Assembly: GCF_900091495.1 (NCBI RefSeq)
Contig: NZ_LT607413.1
Location: 3,410,001 to 3,474,000, forward strand
DNA length: 64,000 bases
Origin: Micromonospora echinospora
GTDB lineage: Bacteria; Actinomycetota; Actinomycetes; Mycobacteriales; Micromonosporaceae
Direction of reading: 5' to 3'
Shown piece by piece: positions 7,819 through 16,230 of the stretch. The notes beneath the pieces are model-generated. The model made no database searches. It had not been told where the DNA came from and worked only from the letters and a program-made list of their open reading frames with translations. Position 1 is the stretch's first letter. Every line of letters begins with the position of its first letter. Position numbers and translations under genes: made by a program.

Positions 7819-8799
7819 ATGGCGGCTGCGGACGAGATGCGCGACGGCGTCCCCCTGACCAACCTGGACCAGCCGCTCGTCGCCGGCTCCGACCTCACCA
7901 AGCGGGACCTGGTCGACTACCTCGACGCCGTCCGGGACCGTCTCCTTCCGGCACTGCGGAACCGGCCGCTCTCGGTGGTCCGGGCACTCCGTGGCCAGGC
8001 CCCCTTCATGCAGAAGAACCTGCCCCGCTACACCCCGGACTGGGTACGCCGGGTGGCGCTGTGGGCAGAGGCGTCCCACCGCGAGGTGTCGTACGCGCTC
8101 TGCGACGACCGCCGCACCCTGCTCTGGTTCGCCAACCAGCGCTCGGTGGAGTACCACCCGACCCTCGCGACCGCCGACGACCCGCAGCGCCCCACCCACC
8201 TCGTGCTCGACCTCGACCCACCCGATCCGGACGCCTTCGGGCTGGCTGTGGCCGCCGCCGGGCTGGTCCGGCAGGCACTCGCCGACGCCGGTCTCGCCGG
8301 CGCCGTCAAGACCAGCGGGGCCAAGGGGGTGCACGTCTTCGTACCGGTGGAGCCGGGAACCGATCCGGCGGACACCGCCGCCGCCACCCGGGCCCTCGCC
8401 GCCCGCGCCGCCCGGATCGACCCGGCGCTGGCGACCACCGCGTTCATCCGCGAGGACCGGGGTGGCCGCGTCTTCGTCGACTCCACCCGGGCCGGCGGGG
8501 CGACGGTGGTCGCCGCGTACAGCCCCCGGCTCCGTCCCGGCGTGCCGGTCTCCTTCCCGGTCGACTGGGCCGACCTCGCCGACGTCACGCCGGCCGACTT
8601 CACCCTCCGGACCGTGCCGGCGCTGGTCGCCGCCCACGACCCGTGGTCGGCGCGGATGCCCGCGCCGCAGCGGCTCCCGGCGGACCTGGTGGCTGAGGGC
8701 CACACCATCCCGGTGGCCCGGGTCCAGGCCATGCACGAGGGGAAGCGGCGGGCCCGGGCCCGCCGGGCCGCCGGAGCGGAAGCCGGCGGGACCGGCTAG
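7819..8799 (+). CDS. LigD-type primase/polymerase domain protein
   Basis: Stand-alone polymerase domain of the archaeo-eukaryotic primase superfamily, as found in bacterial LigD of non-homologous end joining, 326 residues. The ATG at 7819 follows a GGGAGG ribosome site. Motifs: LVLDLDPPD with the metal-binding Asp131 and Asp133, KTSGAKGVHVFVP (nucleotide-binding SG.KG.H motif), and a C-terminal VDWADL region. There is no ligase or phosphoesterase domain and no Ku gene nearby, so it may work with enzymes encoded elsewhere or in another repair route. Family members add ribo- or deoxynucleotides at DNA ends. Confidence 0.87.
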   Translation: MAAADEMRDGVPLTNLDQPLVAGSDLTKRDLVDYLDAVRDRLLPALRNRPLSVVRALRGQAPFMQKNLPRYTPDWVRRVALWAEASHREVSYALCDDRRTLLWFANQRSVEYHPTLATADDPQRPTHLVLDLDPPDPDAFGLAVAAAGLVRQALADAGLAGAVKTSGAKGVHVFVPVEPGTDPADTAAATRALAARAARIDPALATTAFIREDRGGRVFVDSTRAGGATVVAAYSPRLRPGVPVSFPVDWADLADVTPADFTLRTVPALVAAHDPWSARMPAPQRLPADLVAEGHTIPVARVQAMHEGKRRARARRAAGAEAGGTG

Positions 8800-8805
8800 T
8801 CCCGG

Positions 8806-8831
8806 ACGGCGGCCCGCCCGGCGGGTGCCGC
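8806..8831. terminator. Possible shared hairpin terminator
   Basis: A GC-rich imperfect hairpin (CGGCGGCCCGCC with GGCGGGTGCCG) fills the 34-bp gap between two convergent stops (8799 and 8834). There is no T-run. Weak evidence. Confidence 0.35.
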
Positions 8832-8833
8832 TG

Positions 8834-10555
8834 CTAGTTGCCGCCCCGGTTCAGCCAGGCGCGGACCGCGCCGCCCTGGTAGACCACCAGGTAGTCGGCC
8901 CTGCCGTCGCCGCTGATGTCGGCGAACTGGATGTACGGGCGGGGATAGCCGGATTCGTGGGCCCAGTCGTAGCGGGCCTGGAAGCCGCCGTTGCCCCCGC
9001 CACCACGGTTGAGGAAGGCGTGTACCGCGCCCTCGACGCTGACCTGGAGGTAGTCGGCCCGCCCGTCACCGTCGGCGTCGGCGAGCCGGACCGCTTCCAG
9101 CGACGAGCCCCGGGTGCCGCCGGCCCAGTCGAGCCACAGCCGCCAGGCCGGCGGCTGGGGTTCACCGGCTTGGCGTTCGGTGGCGGGGTCCCACATGTTC
9201 CGGTACACGTGCACCGCGCCCTCCGCGCCGACCCGCAGCAGGTCGTCACGCCCGTCTCCGGTGACGTCCGCGAAGCGCAGGTTGTTGCGGTTGAACGAGT
9301 CGACGCGGAAGACGATCCCCCAGGGGACGAACGCGAGCGTGTCACCCGAACCCCTGACGTTGAGGTACGCCCGCACCTCGCTGGTGGAACCGACCACGAG
9401 GTAGTCGTCGCGCCCGTCCCCGTTGAGGTCGGCGAACCGCACCTCGTCGCCGTGGACCGCCGTCTGTGCCGCAGGGGCGTACCTGCCGACGTCCACCCAG
9501 TCGGGCTGCCCGGGCGTGCCGACCGTGTTCGCCGAGGCGCGGAAACTGCCGTCCGGATAGACCTGGAGGTAGTCGGCCCGCTTGTCGCCGTTCAGCTCGG
9601 CGATGATCGTACGGCCGGGGGTGCCGCCGTATCCGGGGGCGATCACGCCCAGGTTGCGCCACCCCGTACCGAGTGCCGTGTCGTCGGAGTCCCCCGGGGT
9701 GCAGCCGGTGGGGGCGTTCTCCGGCAGCGGCGCCTGGATCCAGCCCCTGGCGGTCGCCTCGAGCACGCTTTCGTACCAGGCGGCGGCCATCTTGGCGTAG
9801 CCCTCGTCGTTCGGGTGGGCGTCGTTCTGCAGACCGTCGGTGACCAGCACCCTGCTCATGTCCACCAGCAGCACGCGCTTGCCCTCGTTCTGCAGGTCCC
9901 GCACCACGCCGGGCAGCGCCGCGTTGTACGCGTCGACGCGCGACTGCAACCCGGCCTTGCCGATCGGGATGAGCTGGGCGACCAGCACCGTGGCCCGTGG
10001 CGAGTCGGCCAGCGTCTGGTCGACCAGGTTCCTGAGCCGGGTGGGCGCGGACGACAGCGCGAAGTTCTGGCCGATGTCGTTGGTGCCGGCGTGCAGCGCG
10101 ATGACGTTGGGCTGATAGCGCGGCACGCTGCAGTCGGCGGTTGCCGCGATCTCGTCGATCCGGTCGCCGGGGTGGCCCTCGTGGTCGTTGTCGCTCATCG
10201 ACCCGGTCTTCACCGATCCGACGAAGTTGACGTGTCGCGCGTTGCCCTTGAGGTGGTCGTACAACTCGTCGCGGTAGCCGTTCCGGTCGGAACTCTCCAC
10301 GCCGTAGGTGATCGAGTCGCCGAGCGGCATCAGGCGGATGTCCAGACTGCTCAGCGCGAGGTCGCGCTCGGCGGGCACAGCTGCGGTGAGCTGCTTCTCC
10401 GTCACCGTGCAGTCCGGCCGTCCGTCGGCGTCCGGGTGGCACGGAGCCGGCACGGCGACCGCGTCCGGGATCGCTGCGACACCGACCGCGGCGAGCGACA
10501 GCGCCGCGACGACCGAGGTCAGCCCTGCGACGAGCACTCTTCGCCGAGGAGGCAT
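8834..10555 (-). CDS. Secreted SGNH/GDSL hydrolase with VCBS/FG-GAP repeats
   Basis: Exported protein of 573 residues. Residues 1-35 are a signal peptide (basic MPPRRR, then a hydrophobic core, AVA). Residues about 70-270 are an SGNH hydrolase: MPLGDSITYG (catalytic Ser), HAGTNDIG (Gly-x-Asn-Asp block), and NDAHPNDEGY (catalytic Asp and His). The rest, to the end, holds at least five Asp-rich calcium-binding repeats of the DLNGDGRDDYL / DADGDGRADYL type, predicted to build a beta-propeller. Family enzymes cleave esters of lipids or acylated glycans outside the cell. It is divergent from the lectin-like secreted protein, suggesting a shared extracellular carbohydrate context. Confidence 0.9.
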   Translation of the reverse strand: MPPRRRVLVAGLTSVVAALSLAAVGVAAIPDAVAVPAPCHPDADGRPDCTVTEKQLTAAVPAERDLALSSLDIRLMPLGDSITYGVESSDRNGYRDELYDHLKGNARHVNFVGSVKTGSMSDNDHEGHPGDRIDEIAATADCSVPRYQPNVIALHAGTNDIGQNFALSSAPTRLRNLVDQTLADSPRATVLVAQLIPIGKAGLQSRVDAYNAALPGVVRDLQNEGKRVLLVDMSRVLVTDGLQNDAHPNDEGYAKMAAAWYESVLEATARGWIQAPLPENAPTGCTPGDSDDTALGTGWRNLGVIAPGYGGTPGRTIIAELNGDKRADYLQVYPDGSFRASANTVGTPGQPDWVDVGRYAPAAQTAVHGDEVRFADLNGDGRDDYLVVGSTSEVRAYLNVRGSGDTLAFVPWGIVFRVDSFNRNNLRFADVTGDGRDDLLRVGAEGAVHVYRNMWDPATERQAGEPQPPAWRLWLDWAGGTRGSSLEAVRLADADGDGRADYLQVSVEGAVHAFLNRGGGGNGGFQARYDWAHESGYPRPYIQFADISGDGRADYLVVYQGGAVRAWLNRGGN

Positions 10556-10644
10556 GGATGCCCCTTTCGTAGCGAGGTTCGACCGTGTGCCGAGATAGTA
10601 GAGCGCTAATACGAATTATCAGAAGCACTCGATCTGCTCGCCGT

Positions 10645-10686
10645 CGAACCGCGACCCGAAACCCACGAACCGCGACCCGAAACCCA
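10645..10686. repeat. Tandem repeat, 21 bp x2
   Basis: A 21-bp unit beginning CGAACCGCGACCCGAAACCC is repeated exactly at 10645-10665 and 10666-10686. A diverged partial copy (GTCGAACCGCGACGCGTGAC) follows near 10728. Confidence 0.8.
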
Positions 10687-10697
10687 CGAACCATTAA

Positions 10698-10725
10698 CCA
10701 CGGACCACGGACCACGGACCACGGA
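10698..10725. repeat. Tandem repeat, 7 bp x4
   Basis: CCACGGA repeated four times without interruption, in the same intergenic gap as the 21-bp repeats. It is a likely slippage hot spot and possible variable-number repeat. Confidence 0.8.
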
Positions 10726-10834
10726 CCGTCGAACCGCGACGCGTGACCCGTGAACCACGACCCGCTTTCGGCGCGTGCAGAAAGCATGACCCACGACGAC
10801 GCGGGTGTGTGCTCACGAGGCGGGAGCTGACGTC

Positions 10835-11800
10835 ATGTCCGCACGTTCTGGCCGCATCATCCGGCCCTCGCCCCGACGGCAGATCTCGCGGCGCGGCATC
10901 GCGGGAGTGGCAGCGGTCGCGGTGCTCGCCGTGGCGGGTGCCGTCACGTTCTCGGCGAACAGCGCCGCCGGGATCCCGGAGGCGTCGCTCGACGCGCCCC
11001 CCGTTCTGGTACTGGCGAACGCGGCCTCGTCCGGCCCGGCGACCCCCGAGCCGACCAGGGTGGCACCGGTGTCAGCACCCGCAGTCGGCCGGACCCGGCC
11101 ACCGACGGTGAAGATGCCGATGAGCAAGGTCGCGCCGGTGTTCTCGTTCCGGGGATTTCCCGACGACGCCCACCTGCGGCTCAACGGGTCGGCGACCGTC
11201 GCGGACGGGCGGCTGGTGCTGGCGTCCGGGCGGGACCGCGCGGGCAGCGCGTGGGCGACCACCACGATCGACCCGTCCCGCTCCTTCAGCACGGGGTTCA
11301 CCTTCGAGATCAGCAAGATCAGCGACGGGATCGCGTTCGTGGTCCAGGGCCGGTCCGGCACCGCGCGCGGGAGCAGTGGCGAGGGGCTCGGGTACGGGGC
11401 CCGGCCGGGCACCGGCCGGCCGCGGATCCGGCCGAGCCTGGCGGTCGAGTTCGACGCCTGGCCCAACGCCTTCGACCCCGTCGACCGCCAGCACGTCGCG
11501 GTGACCAGGAACGGCGACGTCACCCGGCATCTCGTGTGGACCGAACCGGGCTTCAGCCTGTACGGCAGGGGCGTCGTCAACGTGTGGATCGACTACGACG
11601 CCCGGATGCACCGACTGCGGGTCTACGCGAGCAGGAAGTCCGGCTTCCGCCCGGCCGAGCCGCTGGTGACGACCTCGGTCGACCTGCGCCGGATCGTCGG
11701 CACCGGCCAGACACACGTCGGGCTCACCGGCGGCACCGGCATCACGACGGTGGCCGACCCGGTGGCGGCGGTGACGGCCTGGAATCTGAAGCTGCGGTAG
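10835..11800 (+). CDS. Secreted L-type lectin-like domain protein
   Basis: Exported protein of about 321 residues. The ATG at 10835 follows GGAG at 8 bp; an in-frame upstream start at 10805 is less likely. A basic N-terminus (RRQISRRG) and hydrophobic core ending near SANSAAG form a signal peptide, followed by a Pro/Ala-rich linker. Residues about 110-320 resemble a legume (L-type) lectin beta-sandwich: FTFEISKISDGIAFVVQG, GLGYG, LAVEFDAWPN, VNVWIDYD, HVGLTGGTG and a closing AVTAWNLKL. The Asp in EFDAW and the following Asn correspond to the usual metal and sugar ligands. It may bind glycans on cell surfaces or substrates. Confidence 0.75.
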   Translation: MSARSGRIIRPSPRRQISRRGIAGVAAVAVLAVAGAVTFSANSAAGIPEASLDAPPVLVLANAASSGPATPEPTRVAPVSAPAVGRTRPPTVKMPMSKVAPVFSFRGFPDDAHLRLNGSATVADGRLVLASGRDRAGSAWATTTIDPSRSFSTGFTFEISKISDGIAFVVQGRSGTARGSSGEGLGYGARPGTGRPRIRPSLAVEFDAWPNAFDPVDRQHVAVTRNGDVTRHLVWTEPGFSLYGRGVVNVWIDYDARMHRLRVYASRKSGFRPAEPLVTTSVDLRRIVGTGQTHVGLTGGTGITTVADPVAAVTAWNLKLR

Positions 11801-11945
11801 CCGGGTCCGTGGACCGGCTGCGGGCGTCGCCGAGCCCGGCCGTCGCCACCACGCGACGTCGCGGTCGACCGTGACAACGCCGTGCCGATACGCCACTGTA
11901 TTGGGGGATCACAAGATCGTCGGTGTCGAGGTCGGGAGGCGAGCC

Positions 11946-12611
11946 ATGGACGTTGCGGTGGCTGACGACGGCGCGCTGTTCCGGGAGGGCCTGCAACTGC
12001 TGCTGTCCGCTGCCGGGCACACGGTGGTCGGCTGCGTGGAGGACGGCGACCGGCTGCTGGAGTTGATGGCCCGTACCCCGGTCGACGTGGCCATCATGGA
12101 CATCCGGATGCCGCCGGGCGCGGACGGCGGACTGGACACCGCCCAGCGCGTACGGGCGAGGTTCCCCGACGTCGGGTTGCTGCTGCTGTCCCAGCACGCC
12201 GAGGCGCACTACCTGTTCCGGCTGCTGGAGATCGGCACCGAACGGATCGGGTACCGGCTCAAGGACCAGGTGGCCGGGGTGGCCGTGCTCGCCGACACGC
12301 TGGTGCGCATCGCGGCCGGTGAGATCGTGATCGAGCCGGTGCTGGCCGCCAACCTGGTGGACCGGCCGAGCCCTCCGGTGCGGAGCCTGCTGGCCGACCT
12401 CACCGAGCAGGAACGCGCCGTGCTGCGGCTGATGGCGGAGGGACGGTCGAACTCCGGGATCGCGGCCGAGCTGTTCCTGTCCGTCAAGACGGTCGAGAAG
12501 CGGATCGCCAGCATCTTCACCAAGCTGAACCTGCCGGCCGAGTCGGCAGCGCACCATCGGCGGGTCCTGGCGGTGCTCGCGTACATGCGCTCGAACCAGA
12601 TGGCGGACTAG
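11946..12611 (+). CDS. LuxR/NarL-family response regulator
   Basis: Two-domain response regulator, 221 residues. The ATG at 11946 has GGGAGG upstream. The receiver domain is intact: acidic pair in VADDGALFREGL, phospho-acceptor Asp in VAIMDIRMPPG, Ser in LLLLSQHAE, Lys in YRLKDQV. The C-terminal LuxR helix-turn-helix is clear (LTEQERAVLRLMAEG, SNSGIAAELFLSVKTVEKRI, IFTKLNL). The next gene starts 4 bp after the stop and encodes a kinase-like protein without a phospho-acceptor His; the convergent gene at 15043-16230 encodes a complete NarL-type kinase and is the better candidate partner. Confidence 0.92.
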   Translation: MDVAVADDGALFREGLQLLLSAAGHTVVGCVEDGDRLLELMARTPVDVAIMDIRMPPGADGGLDTAQRVRARFPDVGLLLLSQHAEAHYLFRLLEIGTERIGYRLKDQVAGVAVLADTLVRIAAGEIVIEPVLAANLVDRPSPPVRSLLADLTEQERAVLRLMAEGRSNSGIAAELFLSVKTVEKRIASIFTKLNLPAESAAHHRRVLAVLAYMRSNQMAD

Positions 12612-12615
12612 GGCC

Positions 12616-14961
12616 GTGCTTCGGGCCACCGGCGGCGAGCGGGCGCATCCGTCCCGTCCAGGCGGGGCGTTCACCGCCCTGGTCCAGTTGGCGTCCGCAG
12701 ACGCGCTGCCCGCGCCGGGCGGGCCGGGGGACCCGCTGGGCGGGTACCGACCGATCCTGCGCACGCTGTTGCGGGACGTCGCCCAGGCGCACACGGTGCG
12801 CTACGCGGCACTGTGGCTGCCGGGGGAGACGGCACCCGGCACCAGCGCCCCACCCTGGGCACCCGCCGTCGCATGGCAGTCCCGGCGCTGGGGGCGGGGC
12901 GCGCTGCCGAACCCGGTAGCCGACCCGGACCTGCTGCTGCACGCGGCCGGGGTGGTCGCGACCGCGGACGTCACCGACGGCGGGACCCGGTCCGGGGTGC
13001 TGGTGCTGGCCCACCCGGAGGATCCCCGGTACTCACTGGCCGGGACGGCGTCGCTGGGCGAGGCGGCGGTCTCCGTCGGCCTGCTGCTGCGCCAGGCCCG
13101 CCACCGCGCGGCGTGCACCGCCGTGCGGGCCCGGGTCGACCAGGCGGCACAGCGGGTCGGCGCGACCCGGCTGGAGCTGCTCACGGTGCAGGCGGTGGAG
13201 CGCGATCGGCTCGCCACCGCGGTCACCGCGACACCCGGCCGGCAGCTACAGGCGATCCTGGACCGCACCACGGACCTGGAGCGGGCGCTGCGCGCCGGCG
13301 CCCCGGAGGCCACGGCGATCGTCGGTGGCATCCGGGCCGGGCTGGGCGAGATGATCGAGCAGTTCCGGTCCGTCGTCCGCGGGGTGTACCCGCAGGTGCT
13401 GCGCAGTACCGGCGTGCGCGCGGCGCTGGAGGAGGTCACCGCGACGCTGCCGGTGCCGGTGGTGTTCAGCGGGGAACTGGGCCGGCGGCAGGGCTGGGAG
13501 GTCGAGTCCGGGCTGTACCAGGCGGGCGCGTCCGCGGCGGCGGCGCTGGGCGCCAGCGGCGGCGATCAGCCGGTGACCCTGGAACTGGGCCGGTCCGGCG
13601 GGGTGCTGACGATCCGCGCGCAGCGGACCGGCGCGGAGCCGGCGGAGGTCGCCGCGGCGCTGCGGGACGACGCCCGGCGGCTGGCCGCGCTGGGCGGGCG
13701 GCTGCGGGTGGAGCGGGATGGTCGGGACGCGCCGACCGTGGTGGACATCCTGCTTCCGGAGCGGCTCGGCGGCGACTGGCCGGAGCCCGCGCGGGTCGCC
13801 GAGCCGCCGCCGGCCGAGGCCGACGCCGCCGCACCCGAGCTGCTGGCCGGTGTTCCCGTGCGTCGCCTGCTGACCCTGCTCGTGACCAGCCGGGAGGCGC
13901 TCACGGAGAGCCCGCCGTTACGGGTCGCGGTCGACCGGCAGGACGGTCGGACCCGGGTGGTGGTGGTCGGAGCCTCGGCGTCCGAGCTGGTGTCGGCGTT
14001 GTTCGAGCCGGCCGGCACGCCACGAGGGGAGCCACCGGCCGGGTTGTCCCCGCCGACCGGCTACCAGCACCAGCCGTACCCACGGATCACGCTGGACCCG
14101 GCTCGCGGGGCACCGCCGTGGCGGCCGGTCCGGCTGCCCGACTGGTCCGGCGCCGCGTGGCCGGGCGCGGCGGCCGGGGTGGACCGGATCCTGGTCGAGG
14201 GACCCGTGGACGCGCTGCGCGGGCTGCGGCTGCTGCACCACCGCGACCACGTCGACGCCGACCTCGCGGCCCGGCTGCGCCGCTGGACGGGGACCGCCGA
14301 CGGGCCCCCCGACGCGGTCGTGCTGGTGCTGTCCGGGCCGGCCAGCGCGGCGGAGTCGGAGTTCCTGACCGCCCTGCGGTCGCCGTACGGGGAGGGGTTC
14401 TCCCCGGTGGTGGTCTGCGCGCTGCCCGAGGGCACCGCCGCGACGGCCGGAACGCCCCAGCAACTGGGGTCGATGTGCGACGCGGTCGTGAACTGGCGTG
14501 CGGCCCCGGACGGCGGTGCCGAGATCGAGGCGGCGCTGCGCACCCGGCTACGCGCCCGGGCGGGGGTACTGGCCGCCCGGTGGGCGCTGCGCGCGCTGGT
14601 GGCCTGCCTGGCCGCCGGGCAGCTGGACGACCGGTTCGCCCGTGCGGTGGAGGCGGCCGTCGCGGGCGCGCACGAGATACCCGAGCTGGACCTGTTGCAG
14701 GCCTTGCAGGGCGGCCGGATCCGGCTGCCGCGCGGACACGACGAGGCGGTACGCCTGCTCGGCGCGCACGGCCCGGACTCGCGGTCCCGGCTCGGCCTGG
14801 CCGGCGACGCCGACCCGGGGGAGGTGACCCGGGCCGCAACCCGGGCGCTGGCGTTCTGGCGGGCCCAGACCATGGTGCCGGACTCGGGACCGGCCGGACG
14901 CAGTGCCTGCGCGCTGCTGGTCCGGACATGCGAGCGGCTGCTCACCGACGGCGTCGACTGA
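12616..14961 (+). CDS. Large protein with degenerate histidine-kinase core and unknown C-terminal domains
   Basis: Protein of 781 residues, GTG start 4 bp after the response regulator stop, so co-expressed with it. Residues about 40-185 look like a GAF-type sensor. Residues about 190-260 align by eye with the dimerisation helix of NarL-type kinases (VERDRLATAVTATPGRQL), but where real kinases have the phospho-acceptor His in the LHDGAQ motif this protein has none. The segment LYQAGASAAAALG occupies the place of the ATP-binding N-box but lacks the Asn. The C-terminal ~350 residues contain RILVEGPVDALRGL, DAVVLVLSGPASAAESEFL and a helical tail, faintly like the late part of a GTPase domain without a P-loop; this part is not identified. 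Probably a non-catalytic scaffold or partner of the regulator. Confidence 0.65.
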   Translation: MLRATGGERAHPSRPGGAFTALVQLASADALPAPGGPGDPLGGYRPILRTLLRDVAQAHTVRYAALWLPGETAPGTSAPPWAPAVAWQSRRWGRGALPNPVADPDLLLHAAGVVATADVTDGGTRSGVLVLAHPEDPRYSLAGTASLGEAAVSVGLLLRQARHRAACTAVRARVDQAAQRVGATRLELLTVQAVERDRLATAVTATPGRQLQAILDRTTDLERALRAGAPEATAIVGGIRAGLGEMIEQFRSVVRGVYPQVLRSTGVRAALEEVTATLPVPVVFSGELGRRQGWEVESGLYQAGASAAAALGASGGDQPVTLELGRSGGVLTIRAQRTGAEPAEVAAALRDDARRLAALGGRLRVERDGRDAPTVVDILLPERLGGDWPEPARVAEPPPAEADAAAPELLAGVPVRRLLTLLVTSREALTESPPLRVAVDRQDGRTRVVVVGASASELVSALFEPAGTPRGEPPAGLSPPTGYQHQPYPRITLDPARGAPPWRPVRLPDWSGAAWPGAAAGVDRILVEGPVDALRGLRLLHHRDHVDADLAARLRRWTGTADGPPDAVVLVLSGPASAAESEFLTALRSPYGEGFSPVVVCALPEGTAATAGTPQQLGSMCDAVVNWRAAPDGGAEIEAALRTRLRARAGVLAARWALRALVACLAAGQLDDRFARAVEAAVAGAHEIPELDLLQALQGGRIRLPRGHDEAVRLLGAHGPDSRSRLGLAGDADPGEVTRAATRALAFWRAQTMVPDSGPAGRSACALLVRTCERLLTDGVD

Positions 14962-15042
14962 CCGGCGACTTCCCCGAGCAGGTCTTCTGCACGTGGGACG
15001 GCACGGCCCGGGAGGGCGACCCGGCGGCACCGGCGGGACGGC

Positions 15043-16230
15043 TCAGAGCGCCACGAACCCGCTGACCCGGGTGCCGGTGGTCGGGCTCGACCGCACCGTC
15101 AGCGTGCCGTCGACCGAGGCCAGGCGGGCGGCGAGCTGGCGCAGCGGCATCCGCCCCTCGGTGTCGAAGCCCGGCCCGGTGTCGGCGACCTCGAAGCTCA
15201 GGCCCCGGCGGGAGGTGGCCAGCGTCAGCGTGACCGCAGCGCCCGGGGCGTGCTTGTGGGCGTTGCTGACCGCCTCCAGGCAGGCCAGGTAGACGGCGGC
15301 CTCCACCTCGGGCAGGTACCGGTAACCGACCAGTTCCGGGTCGATGTCCAGGGTGACCGTGTCGAGCGCCTCCAGCCGGGCCGTCAACGCGGCCACCAGA
15401 CCGTGGTCGGCCAACGGCGCCAGCAGGCCGGTCGCGGTGGTGTGCAGCACCTCCTCGGTGCTGGCCAGCAGCTCCCGCAGCCGGTCGAGGTGCTGGCCCG
15501 CCTCGGCGGTGTTGCCGGCGTCGAGCTGGTGCTCCACCATGGCCAGCGACATCTGCAACGCGACCATGTGGTGCTGGGCGCCGTCGTGCAGGTCGCGCTC
15601 CAGTTGGTACCGCTGGTGCTCCATCTCGCCCGCGGCCCGCAGGCGGGTGTCGGCCAGCAGGAGGACGCTCTGACCGATCAGCCGTTCGGCGGCGGCGGTG
15701 ACCGACTGGGCCTGGATGTCGCTGACCAGCAGACGGGTCACCGCGTGCAGCTCGGGCCACCGGCGCAGCCGCTCGGCCGCGCTCGGAGGTTCGATCACGA
15801 GGTCGGCCAGGACCTGTTCGCCGTCGCGCAGCCGCACCGGTGTCGCGCCGGTCACGGGTGCCGTCGCCTCGGCGTCGGTGGCGGGCCAGCGGTACTCCTC
15901 GACGATGTGGTCGACCGTGGCGTCGTCGGCCTCGTGGCCTGCCGGCAGGGGCAGCCACAGCGCGATGGTGACCGTGGTGGCCTCCAGGCACCCGGCCAGC
16001 GCCCGGGCCAGGGCCTCGGCCTGCACTCCGGGCAGCGGCCGACCCGGCAGTCCGTGCACCGCGTCGACCACCCGGGCCACGTCGTCCGGCGGGCCCGGCA
16101 CCGGGGACGGCCGGTCGGCGTGTTGCGTCGAGCGGCGCATGTCCCCCACTGTAGGCGGCTCCGGTCGGGTCGGCTGACCCGGCTCGGGGGCCCCGGCGGC
16201 CTTCCGCCACGGTGGCGTCCAGCGGCTCAT
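15043..16230 (-). CDS. Sensor histidine kinase, NarL type
   Basis: Cytoplasmic sensor kinase of 395 residues. I start at ATG 16230 because it overlaps the stop of the sigma-factor gene in ATGA; an internal ATG at 16140 is an alternative. No membrane helices are seen. The N-terminal half is an unassigned sensor region. The HisKA_3 helix is intact (LERDLHDGAQHHMVALQ, His is the phospho-acceptor). The HATPase region has the N-box CLEAVSNAHKHA and the G1 box VADTGPGFD. The gene is convergent with the response regulator/pseudo-kinase pair and may phosphorylate that regulator. Coupling to an ECF sigma factor instead of an anti-sigma gene is unusual. Confidence 0.85.
   Translation of the reverse strand: MSRWTPPWRKAAGAPEPGQPTRPEPPTVGDMRRSTQHADRPSPVPGPPDDVARVVDAVHGLPGRPLPGVQAEALARALAGCLEATTVTIALWLPLPAGHEADDATVDHIVEEYRWPATDAEATAPVTGATPVRLRDGEQVLADLVIEPPSAAERLRRWPELHAVTRLLVSDIQAQSVTAAAERLIGQSVLLLADTRLRAAGEMEHQRYQLERDLHDGAQHHMVALQMSLAMVEHQLDAGNTAEAGQHLDRLRELLASTEEVLHTTATGLLAPLADHGLVAALTARLEALDTVTLDIDPELVGYRYLPEVEAAVYLACLEAVSNAHKHAPGAAVTLTLATSRRGLSFEVADTGPGFDTEGRMPLRQLAARLASVDGTLTVRSSPTTGTRVSGFVAL

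Larger units (their letters stand above)
10556..10834. promoter_or_regulatory. Divergent intergenic region with AT-rich patch
   Basis: This 279-bp gap separates two divergent genes for secreted proteins. An AT-rich patch at about 10598-10622 (AGTAGAGCGCTAATACGAAT) is unusual for this GC-rich genome and may hold the promoter of the SGNH gene; boxes cannot be assigned with confidence. The rest contains two families of short tandem repeats, listed separately. Confidence 0.4.

Noticed and set aside
7819..8799. ATP-dependent DNA ligase
   Set aside because: Only the polymerase domain is present; there is no KxDG ligase motif.
10645..10725. Possible CRISPR array
   Set aside because: Repeats are contiguous with no spacers, units are 7 and 21 bp, and no cas gene is nearby.
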